Shown here: positions 17,601-25,950 of the stretch, in pieces
How the letters are laid out: each line of letters begins with the position of its first letter
How positions within the stretch are numbered: position 1 is the stretch's first letter
Origin: JACVRW01 sp036519295
GTDB taxonomy: Bacteria > Actinomycetota > Thermoleophilia > Solirubrobacterales > Thermoleophilaceae
Direction of reading: 5' to 3'
Assembly (NCBI GenBank): GCA_036519295.1
Contig: DATDLN010000070.1
Coordinates: 21,217 to 85,216 of the forward strand
DNA length: 64,000 bases
Notes under the pieces: model-generated
The model's database searches: none
What the model saw: only the letters and a program-made list of their open reading frames with translations
What the model was told of the DNA's origin: nothing
Program-made: the position numbers and the translations under genes

Positions 17601-17860
17601 TCGATCGGGATGTCCTCCACCTCCGGCTCGCGCCGGGGGTTGTCGAGGCGGTCGAGGTACCAATCGATCAGCGAGCGGAGCGTCAGGAGGAACTCGCGGA
17701 TCAGCTTCGTAACCTGCGCGTCGAGCTCGCGCGGCGCCGCGCGGCGCAGGGCGTCCAGCAGGACGAACAGCGCGGCTGGGTCGAAGGACCGCCCGTGAGG
17801 TGGCGGCGGCGCTGCGGCTTCCCGCTCCTGGCGAAGGCGCTCAGCCCGCTCGGTGCTCAT
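17597..17860 (-). CDS. Small helical protein downstream of the ArsA ATPase
   Basis: An 87-residue protein with a proline-rich patch (AAAPPPPHGR) and a long amphipathic helical region (residues 28-70), ending in acidic EPEVEDIPID. No family is recognised. Its start lies inside the last 20 bases of the ArsA ATPase gene on the same strand, so it is probably made from the same message. A partner or adaptor of the ATPase is an inference from position only. Confidence 0.6.
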   Translation of the reverse strand: MSTERAERLRQEREAAAPPPPHGRSFDPAALFVLLDALRRAAPRELDAQVTKLIREFLLTLRSLIDWYLDRLDNPRREPEVEDIPID

Positions 17861-19022
17861 CGTCGCCCTTCTCGAACACGATCTCCAGCGCCCCGTCCTC
17901 GAAATGAGCGCCTCTCGCGGCGTAGCCCGACAGCGCCGGCGGCAGGATGATCGTCCGCTTCTGGGCCCCCACGCGCACCACCACCTCGAGCCCGATCTTC
18001 TTCAACTGGAGCTGGGCGCGCTCGGCGAAGGGGAGCGCAAGGCGCAGCGTGGCACGCCCGTTCTCGGTGGCGAGCTCCTGTGAGATGTCTTCGTGCAGGA
18101 CGGCGGCGGGGTCGGCACCGTCGAACACCTCCCCGGCCAGACGGTCGAGCATCTCCGCGCCCACCACCTCGCGCTCGAAGAACGGCGCGCTGAGGACCGG
18201 CACCGGCTCGAACGCCGAGCGAACGAGCTCCATTTGCTCGCGCTGGACCTCGAGCCAGGCGGCGAAGTAGCCGTCGGCCGCCTCCGCCGGCAGCACCCGG
18301 TTGACCACCACCGCGTCGGTGAGGTACCCGTACAGGTTGAGGTAGGTGAAGGTCCGCATCGCCTCCTTCACCACCATCCGGTCGGGGCTCGTCACGAGGC
18401 GGATGGTGGTTCGCGAGCGGTCGCGCAGGATGCCGTTCATCGCGACCAGGTTGTGCGCAAGGCGCTCGACGTCGTCGAAGACGGCGTCGCCGGGCAGGGG
18501 CACGTCGAACAGCGTCCGGGCGAGCGGGGCGAGCCGTCGCTGCGAGGGCAGGATCCGCTCGAGCCACCACGTCACGACATCGGGGAACGAGAGCAGGCGC
18601 AGCGTCTCGCCTGTCGGCGCGCAGTCCACGACCAGGCAGTCGAACTCGCCCTCCTCGTGATGCCGCTTGATCCACAGGAGCGAGAACAGCTCGTCCATCC
18701 CGGGCGGCACGGTCAGCTCCTCGGCGGAGATGCGGTCGATGCCGCGCTCGGCCAGGAGGTCGCCGAGCCACTCCTGAACGCCGGCCCAGTTGCGCTCCAT
18801 CTCCTCCTGCGCCCGGACCTCCTGGCCGAAGAGGTTCGGCCCCGCCGGCGTCGGTTCGCCCAGCAGCTCCACCTCGAGCGAGTCGGACAGGCTGTGTGCG
18901 GGGTCCGTGGACAGCACGACGGTGCGGAGCCCGGCGGCCGCGCAGCGACGGGCCGTCGCGGCGGCGACGCTCGTCTTGCCCACACCGCCCTTGCCGGTGT
19001 AGAGGATCGTGCGGGGCGCCAT
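17841..19022 (-). CDS. ArsA/Get3-family ATPase with C-terminal HSP20-like domain
   Basis: A 393-residue ATPase with the deviant Walker A motif TGKGGVGKTSVAAATA at residues 9-24, switch I STDPAHSLSDSLE and VVDCAPTGETLRLLSFPD. The last 80 residues (LRLALPFAERAQLQLKKIGL and following) look like the alpha-crystallin-type ArsA_HSP20 domain. No arsenite-efflux partner gene (arsB, arsD) is nearby, so a role in protein handling (Get3-like) or an unknown membrane process fits better than arsenic resistance. It is followed by the overlapping helical gene. Confidence 0.88.
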   Translation of the reverse strand: MAPRTILYTGKGGVGKTSVAAATARRCAAAGLRTVVLSTDPAHSLSDSLEVELLGEPTPAGPNLFGQEVRAQEEMERNWAGVQEWLGDLLAERGIDRISAEELTVPPGMDELFSLLWIKRHHEEGEFDCLVVDCAPTGETLRLLSFPDVVTWWLERILPSQRRLAPLARTLFDVPLPGDAVFDDVERLAHNLVAMNGILRDRSRTTIRLVTSPDRMVVKEAMRTFTYLNLYGYLTDAVVVNRVLPAEAADGYFAAWLEVQREQMELVRSAFEPVPVLSAPFFEREVVGAEMLDRLAGEVFDGADPAAVLHEDISQELATENGRATLRLALPFAERAQLQLKKIGLEVVVRVGAQKRTIILPPALSGYAARGAHFEDGALEIVFEKGDDEHRAG

Positions 19023-19038
19023 CAGGGCGCGGAACCTA

Positions 19039-20598
19039 CTACTCCACCGCGATCTCGCCCGTTGCGCTGTCCTTCTTCCCGAGCCCGGTGCGCAGCTCCT
19101 TGGCGCCGAGCTGGACCGTGTAGAGGCCGGGCGAGGATGGCCGCCAGGCGAATGAGCCGTTCCCGCGGCTGAAGGTGGCGAGCCGTTGGAAGGCGAGCTG
19201 CCCGCCCTTGTAGACCTTCACCTCGACCGCCGAGAGCTTCGACACCGTGAACCGGATGTTCGTCCACTGGCGGGTGGCGGCGACGTCCGGGCCCGTGAAG
19301 CCGAGCTCGGGCGGGTCGACCTGATAACCGCGGTAGCGGCCTGCGTAGTCGCAGTAGGTCTGCCCGAGCCGGCGCGTGCACATGCTCTGAAGGAACTCGC
19401 GCAGCAGCTCGTGGTAGTCGCGGGTCGATTCGTTCCCGGCGTAGGAGTAGCGCGACCAGTCGCCCACGTCGCTGAGCGGCACCTCCGTGCGCGCCTCGGG
19501 CTCCGCCTGCTGGTAGAGCCTCAACGCACGGGTGTCGCCCGTGAGCTTGTAGAAGTCGTAGAGCCCGATCTCCGACTGGAGGAAGGCGTTGAAGATGTAG
19601 AGGCCCGGGGCGAAGGAGTACTGGAGGTAGTGCACTCCGCCGCGGGGACCGGTCGTGCGAACGCCGGTCGGCGGCGGCGTCTCGAACGCACCGAGCGCGC
19701 GGCGGCCGGTCTCCGTGTACGCCGGCTGATCCAGCAGGGTGGCCGCCCGCGCCAGCACCTGGATCCCGGTGGCCTGCGCCATCCCGCTCATCCAGGGCGG
19801 GGCGCCTCCGCCGAAGTGGAAGAGGTACTCCCACGCGATGAACCCGCGCCCGCGGTCGACCGCCAGGTAGGTCATCTCGTCCAGCAGCGTGCGCAGGGCC
19901 TGCTCGTCGCAAGTGGGCTGACCGCTCTCGCAGAAGCCATGCAGGTGTGTGGCCTTCTTGAAGGTCGAGAGCGGATGGATCTGGAGGCCCTCGCCGGGGA
20001 AGTACTGGAAGAGGATCTGGCTGCCGCGAAAGCTGACCTGATCGCCCGCCGCGGGGTAGGGAAGGGCGCGCCAGTACTGGCGGTTGCGCTCGAGCTGGAG
20101 GAATGCGGCGCGCATGCGCGACGGGGTGAGCTGACGCGACAGCGCCAGTGCCTCCACCGAGTCGACCACGTAGCGCAGCTGCGTGTCGCGGGCGCCGCTC
20201 AGCTTGCGCAGCGTGCGCAGCGACAGCACGTACCAGCGCTGCCAGCGCCGCTGGTCGGTCGCGGCGATGCCGCGCGCGCGCAGGGCACGTGTGAGCGAGC
20301 CGTAGACGGCACGCTGCGCGCGCCGCCGGCCGGCGGCGGATCGCGCGACCCGCCAGGCCCTTGCCGCCCGCGCGTCGGCGCGCGATGAACGCGCGGACGC
20401 GGCCGTGGCCAGCCCCGGCCTTGTCCGCCCGCCCTCCGGGCCGGCAAGCCGGATCTCGGCCCGCGAGGGCACCGCCGGGTCGTTCACGCGCTCAGCGTGA
20501 TTGCCGTCGACGACGATGACCTCCCCGGCCGCGGCGGGCCCGGCCACCAGCAGTGTCGCGGCAAAAGTTGCCGCAAATGTGCGCCTGATGCACCTCAT
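19039..20598 (-). CDS. Secreted D-glucuronyl C5-epimerase-like protein
   Basis: A 519-residue protein with a signal peptide (RRTFAATFAATLLVAGPAAAG), an Arg/Ala-rich linker, and an all-alpha domain that resembles the D-glucuronyl C5-epimerase C-terminal region. Matching segments are APPWMSGMAQATGIQVLARA and YLQYSFAPGLYIFNAFLQSE, and YDFYKLTGDTRAL follows. A beta-rich C-terminal tail of about 100 residues may be a carbohydrate- or wall-binding module. In animals this family converts glucuronate to iduronate in heparan chains; the bacterial substrate is unknown but is probably an exported uronate polymer. The ATG at 20598 fits the signal peptide; a TTG four codons earlier is in frame. Confidence 0.78.
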   Translation of the reverse strand: MRCIRRTFAATFAATLLVAGPAAAGEVIVVDGNHAERVNDPAVPSRAEIRLAGPEGGRTRPGLATAASARSSRADARAARAWRVARSAAGRRRAQRAVYGSLTRALRARGIAATDQRRWQRWYVLSLRTLRKLSGARDTQLRYVVDSVEALALSRQLTPSRMRAAFLQLERNRQYWRALPYPAAGDQVSFRGSQILFQYFPGEGLQIHPLSTFKKATHLHGFCESGQPTCDEQALRTLLDEMTYLAVDRGRGFIAWEYLFHFGGGAPPWMSGMAQATGIQVLARAATLLDQPAYTETGRRALGAFETPPPTGVRTTGPRGGVHYLQYSFAPGLYIFNAFLQSEIGLYDFYKLTGDTRALRLYQQAEPEARTEVPLSDVGDWSRYSYAGNESTRDYHELLREFLQSMCTRRLGQTYCDYAGRYRGYQVDPPELGFTGPDVAATRQWTNIRFTVSKLSAVEVKVYKGGQLAFQRLATFSRGNGSFAWRPSSPGLYTVQLGAKELRTGLGKKDSATGEIAVE

Positions 20599-20669
20599 CC
20601 GGTTCTCCAACGTGAATGGTGACGGTGAGTTGCGGTGCCGCGCCCAGTCCGCCCACTATCCTGCCCGGC

Positions 20670-21788
20670 GTGCGCCGTCTGTTACCGCCGCTGCTGTTCG
20701 CTCTACTGGCGCTCGCTTCCTGCGGTGGCGGCAACGATAGGGGGGACGTCGAAGGGCTGGTCGATACGGCGTTCAGTCAGGAGATGGACAGCGCCGATCT
20801 GAAGCTCGATGCCGAGGTCCAGCTCGAGGGCAGTCCGGTGTTCGACCACCCGCTGCGGATCCAAGCCTCGGGGCCATTCCGGACGAACGAGGGCAAGCTC
20901 CCCTCGGTCGACCTCGAGGTCGAAATCGGCAGCGACGGCGGCGGCCAGACCGTGACCACGGGCTTCCTCTCGACCGGCAACCGGGCGTTCGTGAAGTTCC
21001 AGGACGTCTACTACGAGGAGCCCGCGTCCGAGGTGCGTCGCGCGAACCGGACCTTCGCCCACAACCAGCGTCGGCACAGCTCGCTGCGCGCGCTGGGCCT
21101 CGACCCGCGCTCGTGGATGCTGCTCGCCGAGGACAAGGGGGAGGAGGAGGTCGCGGGAGTCAAGACCCGCCACCTGTCCGGCGTGCTCGACGTGGAGACC
21201 CTGCTGGGCGACCTGAACCGCTTCGTGCGCAGGTCGGGAGCGGCCATCGGCGGTGCAACGGGACGGCCGCCGCCCAAGCCGCTCAGCCAGGAGGACATCC
21301 GGAAGATCGGCGGGGTCGTCGACGACCCGAGCTTCGAGGTCTACGTCGGCAAGCGGGACCAGATCGTCCGCCGGGTCTCCGGCAGGATCGAGTTCGATGT
21401 GCCGCAGGACCGCCGACAGGAGTTCCACGGCCTCGAGGGCGGCAAGATCCAGTTCTCGATCGAGTTCCGGGACGTGAACGGGGACCAGGAGATCGAGGCG
21501 CCCCGCAAGGCCCGGCCGCTGTCCAAGCTCACCCGCTCGCTGGGCGGTCTCGACGCACTGATCGAGCTCGCGGGCGGCGACGACGCGCCCACAGATCAGG
21601 GCGACCTCGGAGCGGAGGAGCCGGACGTGAGGCCGCCGAGCGGCAACGGCGGAACCGAGCCTCCGGCCGACGAATCCGGCACGGGGCCCGAGGAGGCCTT
21701 CCGCGAGTACGCCGAGTGCCTCGACGACGCCCGCCCGGAGGACACCGAGGCGCTCCAGGCCTGCGCCGACCTGCTCCAGCGACCCTAG
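20670..21788 (+). CDS. Putative lipoprotein
   Basis: A 372-residue protein whose N-terminus RRLLPPLLFALLALASCGGG is a typical lipoprotein signal with lipobox LASC. The GTG at 20670 places the signal at the start. The body is mixed alpha/beta with VDLEVEIGSDGGGQTVTTGF and a LSGVLDVETLLGDLNRFVRR segment, reminiscent of LppX/LprG-like lipid-binding lipoproteins, but this is a weak impression. A Pro/Gly/acidic linker precedes a short C-terminal Cys-containing helix (YAECLDDARPEDTEALQACA). It diverges from the epimerase-like gene with 71 bases between starts. Confidence 0.75.
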   Translation: MRRLLPPLLFALLALASCGGGNDRGDVEGLVDTAFSQEMDSADLKLDAEVQLEGSPVFDHPLRIQASGPFRTNEGKLPSVDLEVEIGSDGGGQTVTTGFLSTGNRAFVKFQDVYYEEPASEVRRANRTFAHNQRRHSSLRALGLDPRSWMLLAEDKGEEEVAGVKTRHLSGVLDVETLLGDLNRFVRRSGAAIGGATGRPPPKPLSQEDIRKIGGVVDDPSFEVYVGKRDQIVRRVSGRIEFDVPQDRRQEFHGLEGGKIQFSIEFRDVNGDQEIEAPRKARPLSKLTRSLGGLDALIELAGGDDAPTDQGDLGAEEPDVRPPSGNGGTEPPADESGTGPEEAFREYAECLDDARPEDTEALQACADLLQRP

Positions 21789-21789
21789 G

Positions 21790-22926
21790 TCAAACCGGCG
21801 CCGCGATCTTCCTGAGATCGCGGTCGGGATCGATCGCCCGGCGCTCCGCGATGGCAGCGAGCTGCTCGTCGATCCCCCACCGGTCCGGCAGCTCGTCGCC
21901 CTCGTGGTCTGGAGTGCCGCCCTTCAGCAACATCGAGCCGCGGTTGTCGCCGATCGTCCGGATCTCGTCGACCTCGGCGTCGGAGAGGATCCGCTCGGCG
22001 GGCACGCCGGCCAGCTCCTCACGCTTACGCTCGATCGGCTTCGCGTCGGGGCCCGGCTCCTGGATCAGCGTCGGGACAACGCACTCCACTCCCGGATGGG
22101 CGAGGTTCCACGCGCAGGCGAGCTGGAGCATCGTCAGCTCATGGCGCTCGGCGAGCGGGCGGATGCGCTCGAGCTTCTCGCGCCCCGCCTCCACCCAGCC
22201 CTCCGGACGGAAGGTGCGGTGATCGTGCTGCGGGAACCGGTGGCCGGGGAGGACGTCGTCGTGGAACAGGCCGCCGTAGTCCACCACGCGGGTTATCAGC
22301 TTGACATCGTGCTCCGGGGCGGCCGCCACGGCCAGCTCCCCGGGCCAGGGCTCGAACGGGTTCAGGATCAGCATCGCCCAGTCGATCAGCTCCCCGTAGC
22401 GCTCGAAGCAGCCGATCAGGTCCAGAACGAAGCCGTTCGCGGGGCCGGGGGCGACGCCCAGGCCGCGGGTCAGGCCCTCGTCGCGCAGCTCCCGGAGCGC
22501 CTCCCAGACCTCGGGCGACTCGAACCCGCGCCGGTCCGGGTTGTGCAGGAGCAGCAGGTCGAACGAGTCGGCGCCGATCCGTTCCAGGCTGTCCTCCGCG
22601 GCCATGCGGACGTAGTCGCGGTAGCCCTCGGGGCCCCGCAGGCTCGGGTCCGTGAGGCGCGGGAAGCCCTTCGGCCCCTGGCGCTCCCCCGTGTAGAAGT
22701 CGTGGCCGATCGCGCCGACGAGCTCGTAGTCCGATCGTGGGACCCCCCCGAGCGCCCGGCCCAGCAGCCGGTCCGCCTCGCCCTCGCCGTAGACGTCGGC
22801 CGTCATCACGGTCCGGACGCCGGCGCCGGGACGGAGGAGCGCCTCGAGGCGCTCCTCCGGGATGGGCTCCCCGAAGCGCATGAAGCGCCCGCCGCTCCAG
22901 GTGCCGATCGCCACGTGACCGTGCAT
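21790..22926 (-). CDS. Aldo/keto reductase family protein
   Basis: A 378-residue (beta/alpha)8 protein of the aldo/keto reductase superfamily. VMTADVYGEGEADRLLGRAL carries the catalytic Asp-Tyr region, DSFDLLLLHNPDR is the strand-4 signature, and GLGVAPGPANGF and AWNLAHPGVECVVPTL follow. The substrate strand is longer than in typical members. It ends one base after the convergent lipoprotein gene. It would reduce an aldehyde or ketone with NADPH; the substrate is unknown. Confidence 0.87.
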   Translation of the reverse strand: MHGHVAIGTWSGGRFMRFGEPIPEERLEALLRPGAGVRTVMTADVYGEGEADRLLGRALGGVPRSDYELVGAIGHDFYTGERQGPKGFPRLTDPSLRGPEGYRDYVRMAAEDSLERIGADSFDLLLLHNPDRRGFESPEVWEALRELRDEGLTRGLGVAPGPANGFVLDLIGCFERYGELIDWAMLILNPFEPWPGELAVAAAPEHDVKLITRVVDYGGLFHDDVLPGHRFPQHDHRTFRPEGWVEAGREKLERIRPLAERHELTMLQLACAWNLAHPGVECVVPTLIQEPGPDAKPIERKREELAGVPAERILSDAEVDEIRTIGDNRGSMLLKGGTPDHEGDELPDRWGIDEQLAAIAERRAIDPDRDLRKIAAPV

Positions 22927-22940
22927 GCCCTCACTCTAAG

Positions 22941-23804
22941 GTGCTGGTGGTGACGGCCGCCGACCTCACGCTCCTCGTCGGGCTGATCGTCGCGGTGTTC
23001 GTCCTCCTCGGGGTCGACCTTCACTTCTTCGGGCGCGGCCGCGGGGCGAGCTTCCGCGAGGCGCTCATCTGTCGATCGGCTGGCTCGTCATGTCACTGCT
23101 GGCGATCATCCCCGTGCTGCTCCCGAAGGGGGGCGAGAAGGCCGTTCTCTACACCACGAGCTAATCGAGCAGTTCCACTTCGTGATCTATCCGCTCGGGG
23201 CGGCCCTGGTCGTGCTCGCGTACCGGGTCTTCCAGGGGGTCAGGAGAACGTCGACCCGGACCCCAACTTCATGGTCCGGCTGGTGCGCCGGTTCTACCCC
23301 GTCACGGGCGAGTTCCACGGCCCGCGCTGGTTCATCGAGCGCGACGGCCGGCGTTACGCCACGCCGCTCTTCCTCTGCCTGTCCGCGATCGTGTTCGCCG
23401 ACCTCGCCTTCGCGATCGACTCGATCCCGGCCGCCTTCGCGATCACCCGCGACCCGCTGATCATCTGGATGGGGAACGTGTTCGCGCTCCTCGGGCTGCG
23501 GGCGCTGTTCATGCTGGTGGAGAGCCTATCGCGCGCTTCCGCTACCTGGACGAGACGATCGCGATCGTGCTCGGCCTGGTCGGCCTGAAGCTGCTCGTCG
23601 AGGACCTGGTGGAGATCGGGCCGCTCCTGAGCCTTGCCGTGGTTACGGCCTCGTTCACGATCGGCATCGTCGCCTCGATTATCGGCGACCGCCACGATCC
23701 TGACTTCGAGCGCCACAGGGAGGAGCGCGTCGAGTCGGTGAAGCCGGAGATCGGCCCGGAGCCGTCGGCGCCAGCTGATCTCGAGGAGCGCGCGCGCTCA
23801 GTGA
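22941..23804 (+). pseudogene. TerC/Alx-family membrane protein gene, four frameshifts
   Basis: The expected TerC protein is readable only by switching frame four times. Frame 1 gives LVGLIVAVFVLLGVDLHFFG. After about 23071 the next frame gives IGWLVMSLLAIIPVLLPKGG and meets a TAA at 23162. From about 23158 a third frame gives EQFHFVIYPLGAALVVLAYR. From about 23244 the first frame returns with AIVFADLAFAIDSIPAAFAI, which is a TerC signature with metal-binding acidic residues. From about 23528 the last frame gives TIAIVLGLVGLKLLVEDLVE. Every switch fits loss of one base, in three cases readily restored by one G. Without a further shift the last frame runs on into the convergent LysE gene. TerC proteins are linked to tellurite resistance and Mn2+ export. 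Confidence 0.8.
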
Positions 23805-23810
23805 CGTTGA

Positions 23811-24446
23811 TTAGGAAGAGTCGCTCGCGGCGCGCCAGCCGAGCAAACCGGCGAAGCCGAGCAGTCCGGCACCGGCCGCCCCGTCCACCGCGCCGAGCAG
23901 GCGCGGGCCGAAGCGACCACGCACGACGGTCACCAGCAGCGAGAGCCCGCTGAAGGCGGCGAGCGTTCCGAGCGCCACGCCGCCGAGCATCAGCGCGGCG
24001 CCCGCGGCCGAATCCGCCGCGTCGCCCACGGCCGCCGCCGAGGCCGCGCCGAAGATGGCCGCCCAGGTGGCGATCGTGAGCGGGTTGGAGGCGGTCGCCG
24101 CCAGCGCCGTGGCGAACGCCCGTGCCGGCGTGGCCACCTCCTCCTCGGCCTCACCGCCGAGCCGGACCCGGAAGGCGGCCCAGAGCGTCCGCGCGCCGAT
24201 CGCGCCCAGCACGAGTGCTCCCACGACGCCGAGCACGATCCGCAGCGCGTCGACCTCGAGCAGGCTCGCGACCCCGGCCAGGCCGAGCGAGGCATAGAGC
24301 AGGTCGATCAGGGCGGCTCCAGCGCCGATCGCCACACCCGTCGCGAACGCGCCACGCAGCACGGAGCGCACGCAGAGGAGCGACACCGGCCCCGGCTGTG
24401 CGCCGACGAACAGGCCGAGTCCGAAGCCGACGAGGAGCGAGCCCAC
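23811..24446 (-). CDS. LysE-family exporter
   Basis: A 211-residue protein with about six hydrophobic helices. The family motif LFVGAQPGPVSLLCVRSVL is near the N-terminus and TASNPLTIATWAAIFGAA in the middle. LysE/RhtB proteins export basic amino acids, threonine, homoserine lactones or related compounds. It starts with GTG and lies directly upstream of nothing on its strand; the ArsR gene ends 10 bases before its start, so it could be the third gene of the SRPBCC-ArsR transcript. Confidence 0.88.
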   Translation of the reverse strand: MGSLLVGFGLGLFVGAQPGPVSLLCVRSVLRGAFATGVAIGAGAALIDLLYASLGLAGVASLLEVDALRIVLGVVGALVLGAIGARTLWAAFRVRLGGEAEEEVATPARAFATALAATASNPLTIATWAAIFGAASAAAVGDAADSAAGAALMLGGVALGTLAAFSGLSLLVTVVRGRFGPRLLGAVDGAAGAGLLGFAGLLGWRAASDSS

Positions 24447-24456
24447 GGCCGGGATG

Positions 24457-24801
24457 CTAGTCCGCCGGGGCGCCGGCGGAGCGCGCCCGGCCCAGCTGGC
24501 GTTCGAGGGCCGCCAGGCGATCGTCCCACTGACCGCCCACCTCCGCCATCCAGGCCATGGCCTCGGACATGGGGGCGGGGGTCGGCCTGAAGAGGACCTC
24601 CCGCCCGGAACGGCGCGCCGCCACCAGGCCGGCGTCCGCGAGCATGCCGAGATGCTTCTGAACCGCCTGGCGGCTGACCGGCAGGCGGCGCGCCAGGTCG
24701 GTCGCGCTCGCCTCCCCGCCCGAACCGAGCAGCGCCAGCAGGCTTCGGCGGGTGCCGTCGGATAGGGCGGAGAAGACGGCGTCCGCGGGGTCGACCGCCA
24801 T
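24457..24801 (-). CDS. ArsR-family transcriptional regulator
   Basis: A 114-residue winged-helix repressor: VFSALSDGTRRSLLALLGSG, ATDLARRLPVSRQAVQKHLG as the HTH, and RRSGREVLFRPTPAP as the wing. No metal-binding Cys pair is seen in the recognition helix, so it is of the SRPBCC-associated, metal-independent type. The ATG overlaps the stop of the SRPBCC gene by one base. The twin palindromes at 25211-25226 and 25238-25253 are the likely operators. Confidence 0.9.
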   Translation of the reverse strand: MAVDPADAVFSALSDGTRRSLLALLGSGGEASATDLARRLPVSRQAVQKHLGMLADAGLVAARRSGREVLFRPTPAPMSEAMAWMAEVGGQWDDRLAALERQLGRARSAGAPAD

Positions 24802-25184
24802 CAGTGCAGCGACCCGGCGCCGGCGAGCATCTCCGGCATTCCCGGTCGCGGAACGCCGAGCTCGGTGGCAAGGTCGCGGCCGTAGGCGTCGAGCAGCGCG
24901 AGCGGGCGCGACTCCGTCACCCGGATCAGCGTGCCCTCCTCGACCTCGCGCAGCTCTAGCTCTACCCGGCTCGCCTCCTCCTCGGGCTGGCTCCACCAGA
25001 ACACCAGCCTTCGCGGGGCATCTGCCTCCTCGACGAACCCGGTGCGGTCGCCGGCGCGCACATCGCCCGCGGGTCTCAGCTCGATGGCCGCGTCCTCCCC
25101 CAGCCACTCCGGCTCGGTGAGGGAGCGCCATACCTCCTCCCTGGGCTCCGGCACGACCAGCTCGCGTTCGACGGCGTGTTCCAT
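24801..25184 (-). CDS. SRPBCC (AHSA1-like) domain protein
   Basis: A 127-residue protein with the START/AHSA1 pattern: ERELVVPEPREEVWRSLTEP at the front, the FVEEADAPRRLVFWWSQPEE strand pair, and a long C-terminal helix. This fold has a hydrophobic pocket for small ligands. A strong ribosome-binding site (GGAGG, about 5 bases before the ATG at 25184) fixes the start. It is the first gene of a leftward SRPBCC-ArsR operon, divergent from clpP with two palindromes in the spacer. The ligand is unknown. Confidence 0.87.
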   Translation of the reverse strand: MEHAVERELVVPEPREEVWRSLTEPEWLGEDAAIELRPAGDVRAGDRTGFVEEADAPRRLVFWWSQPEEEASRVELELREVEEGTLIRVTESRPLALLDAYGRDLATELGVPRPGMPEMLAGAGSLH

Positions 25185-25210
25185 GTGAACCTCCGGGATC
25201 TCCGGGACCT

Positions 25211-25226
25211 GCAACCACTCGGTTGC
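25211..25226. promoter_or_regulatory. ArsR operator-like palindrome, copy 1
   Basis: GCAACC-ACTC-GGTTGC: a perfect 6-4-6 palindrome. A second copy with the same arms lies 27 bases away centre to centre. Both are between the SRPBCC start and the clpP start. The position just upstream of an ArsR operon, the architecture, and a similar palindrome at the other ArsR operon of the window support operator function. Confidence 0.65.
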
Positions 25227-25237
25227 GCTATTCTCGT

Positions 25238-25253
25238 GCAACCAGACGGTTGC
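25238..25253. promoter_or_regulatory. ArsR operator-like palindrome, copy 2
   Basis: GCAACC-AGAC-GGTTGC, with flanking T and A extending it to an 18-base palindrome. It lies only 22 bases before the clpP ATG, so a bound repressor could also affect clpP expression. See the companion site at 25211-25226. Confidence 0.65.
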
Positions 25254-25275
25254 AGTCTACCGAAGGAGATCCCTC

Positions 25276-25923
25276 ATGCAGATCGGTCGCGCTCACAGCT
25301 CGCTCGTCCCGATGGTCCTCGAGCAGACCTCGCGCGGCGAGCGTTCGTTCGACATCTACTCGCGTCTCCTGAACGAGCGCATCATCTTCATCGGCCAGCC
25401 CATCGACGACGAGCTCGCGAACCTGGTGGTCGCTCAGCTCATCCACCTCGAGTCCGCCGACCCCGACAAGGACGTCGCCGTGTACGTGAACTCACCGGGC
25501 GGCTCGCTGCACGGGGGCCTCGCCATCTACGACGCCATGCAGTACGTGCGCCCGGACGTGCAGACCATCTGCTACGGCATGGCCATGTCAGCCGGCTCGC
25601 TCATCTTGGCAGGTGGCGCCCGAGGCAAGCGGCTGACCCTCCCGAACGCCCGCATCCTGATCCACCAGCCGAGCTCCGGGTTCCAGGGGCAGTCCTCGGA
25701 CATCGAGATCCACGCCCGCGAGATCCTCGAGCTGAGGCGGCGCCTTGAGGAGATCTACGCCCGCCACACGGGCCAGGGCACGGAGCGGATCCACGACGAC
25801 ATGGAGCGCGACCGCTTCTTCAGCGCCGAGCAGGCCGTGGACTACGGGCTGGTGGACCGCATCATCACTGAGCGGGAGCTGCGCCGGACGCCGTCGGGCT
25901 TCGCGCCGGCCGCGGTCGGATAG
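25276..25923 (+). CDS. clpP: ATP-dependent Clp protease proteolytic subunit
   Basis: A 215-residue serine peptidase. The catalytic triad is visible as Ser105 (GMAMSAGSLIL), His130 (ILIHQPSSG) and Asp179 (ERDRFFSAEQAVDYG). VYVNSPGGSLHGGLAIYD is the oxyanion and handle region. ClpP forms a tetradecamer that degrades proteins delivered by ClpX or ClpC. A Shine-Dalgarno GAAGGAG precedes the ATG by about 7 bases. No clpX or second clpP is adjacent, so this may be an extra clpP paralogue. Its promoter region is shared with the divergent SRPBCC-ArsR operon. Confidence 0.95.
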   Translation: MQIGRAHSSLVPMVLEQTSRGERSFDIYSRLLNERIIFIGQPIDDELANLVVAQLIHLESADPDKDVAVYVNSPGGSLHGGLAIYDAMQYVRPDVQTICYGMAMSAGSLILAGGARGKRLTLPNARILIHQPSSGFQGQSSDIEIHAREILELRRRLEEIYARHTGQGTERIHDDMERDRFFSAEQAVDYGLVDRIITERELRRTPSGFAPAAVG

Positions 25924-25950
25924 CGCGACCCACTTGCCATTCTGGGGCGA

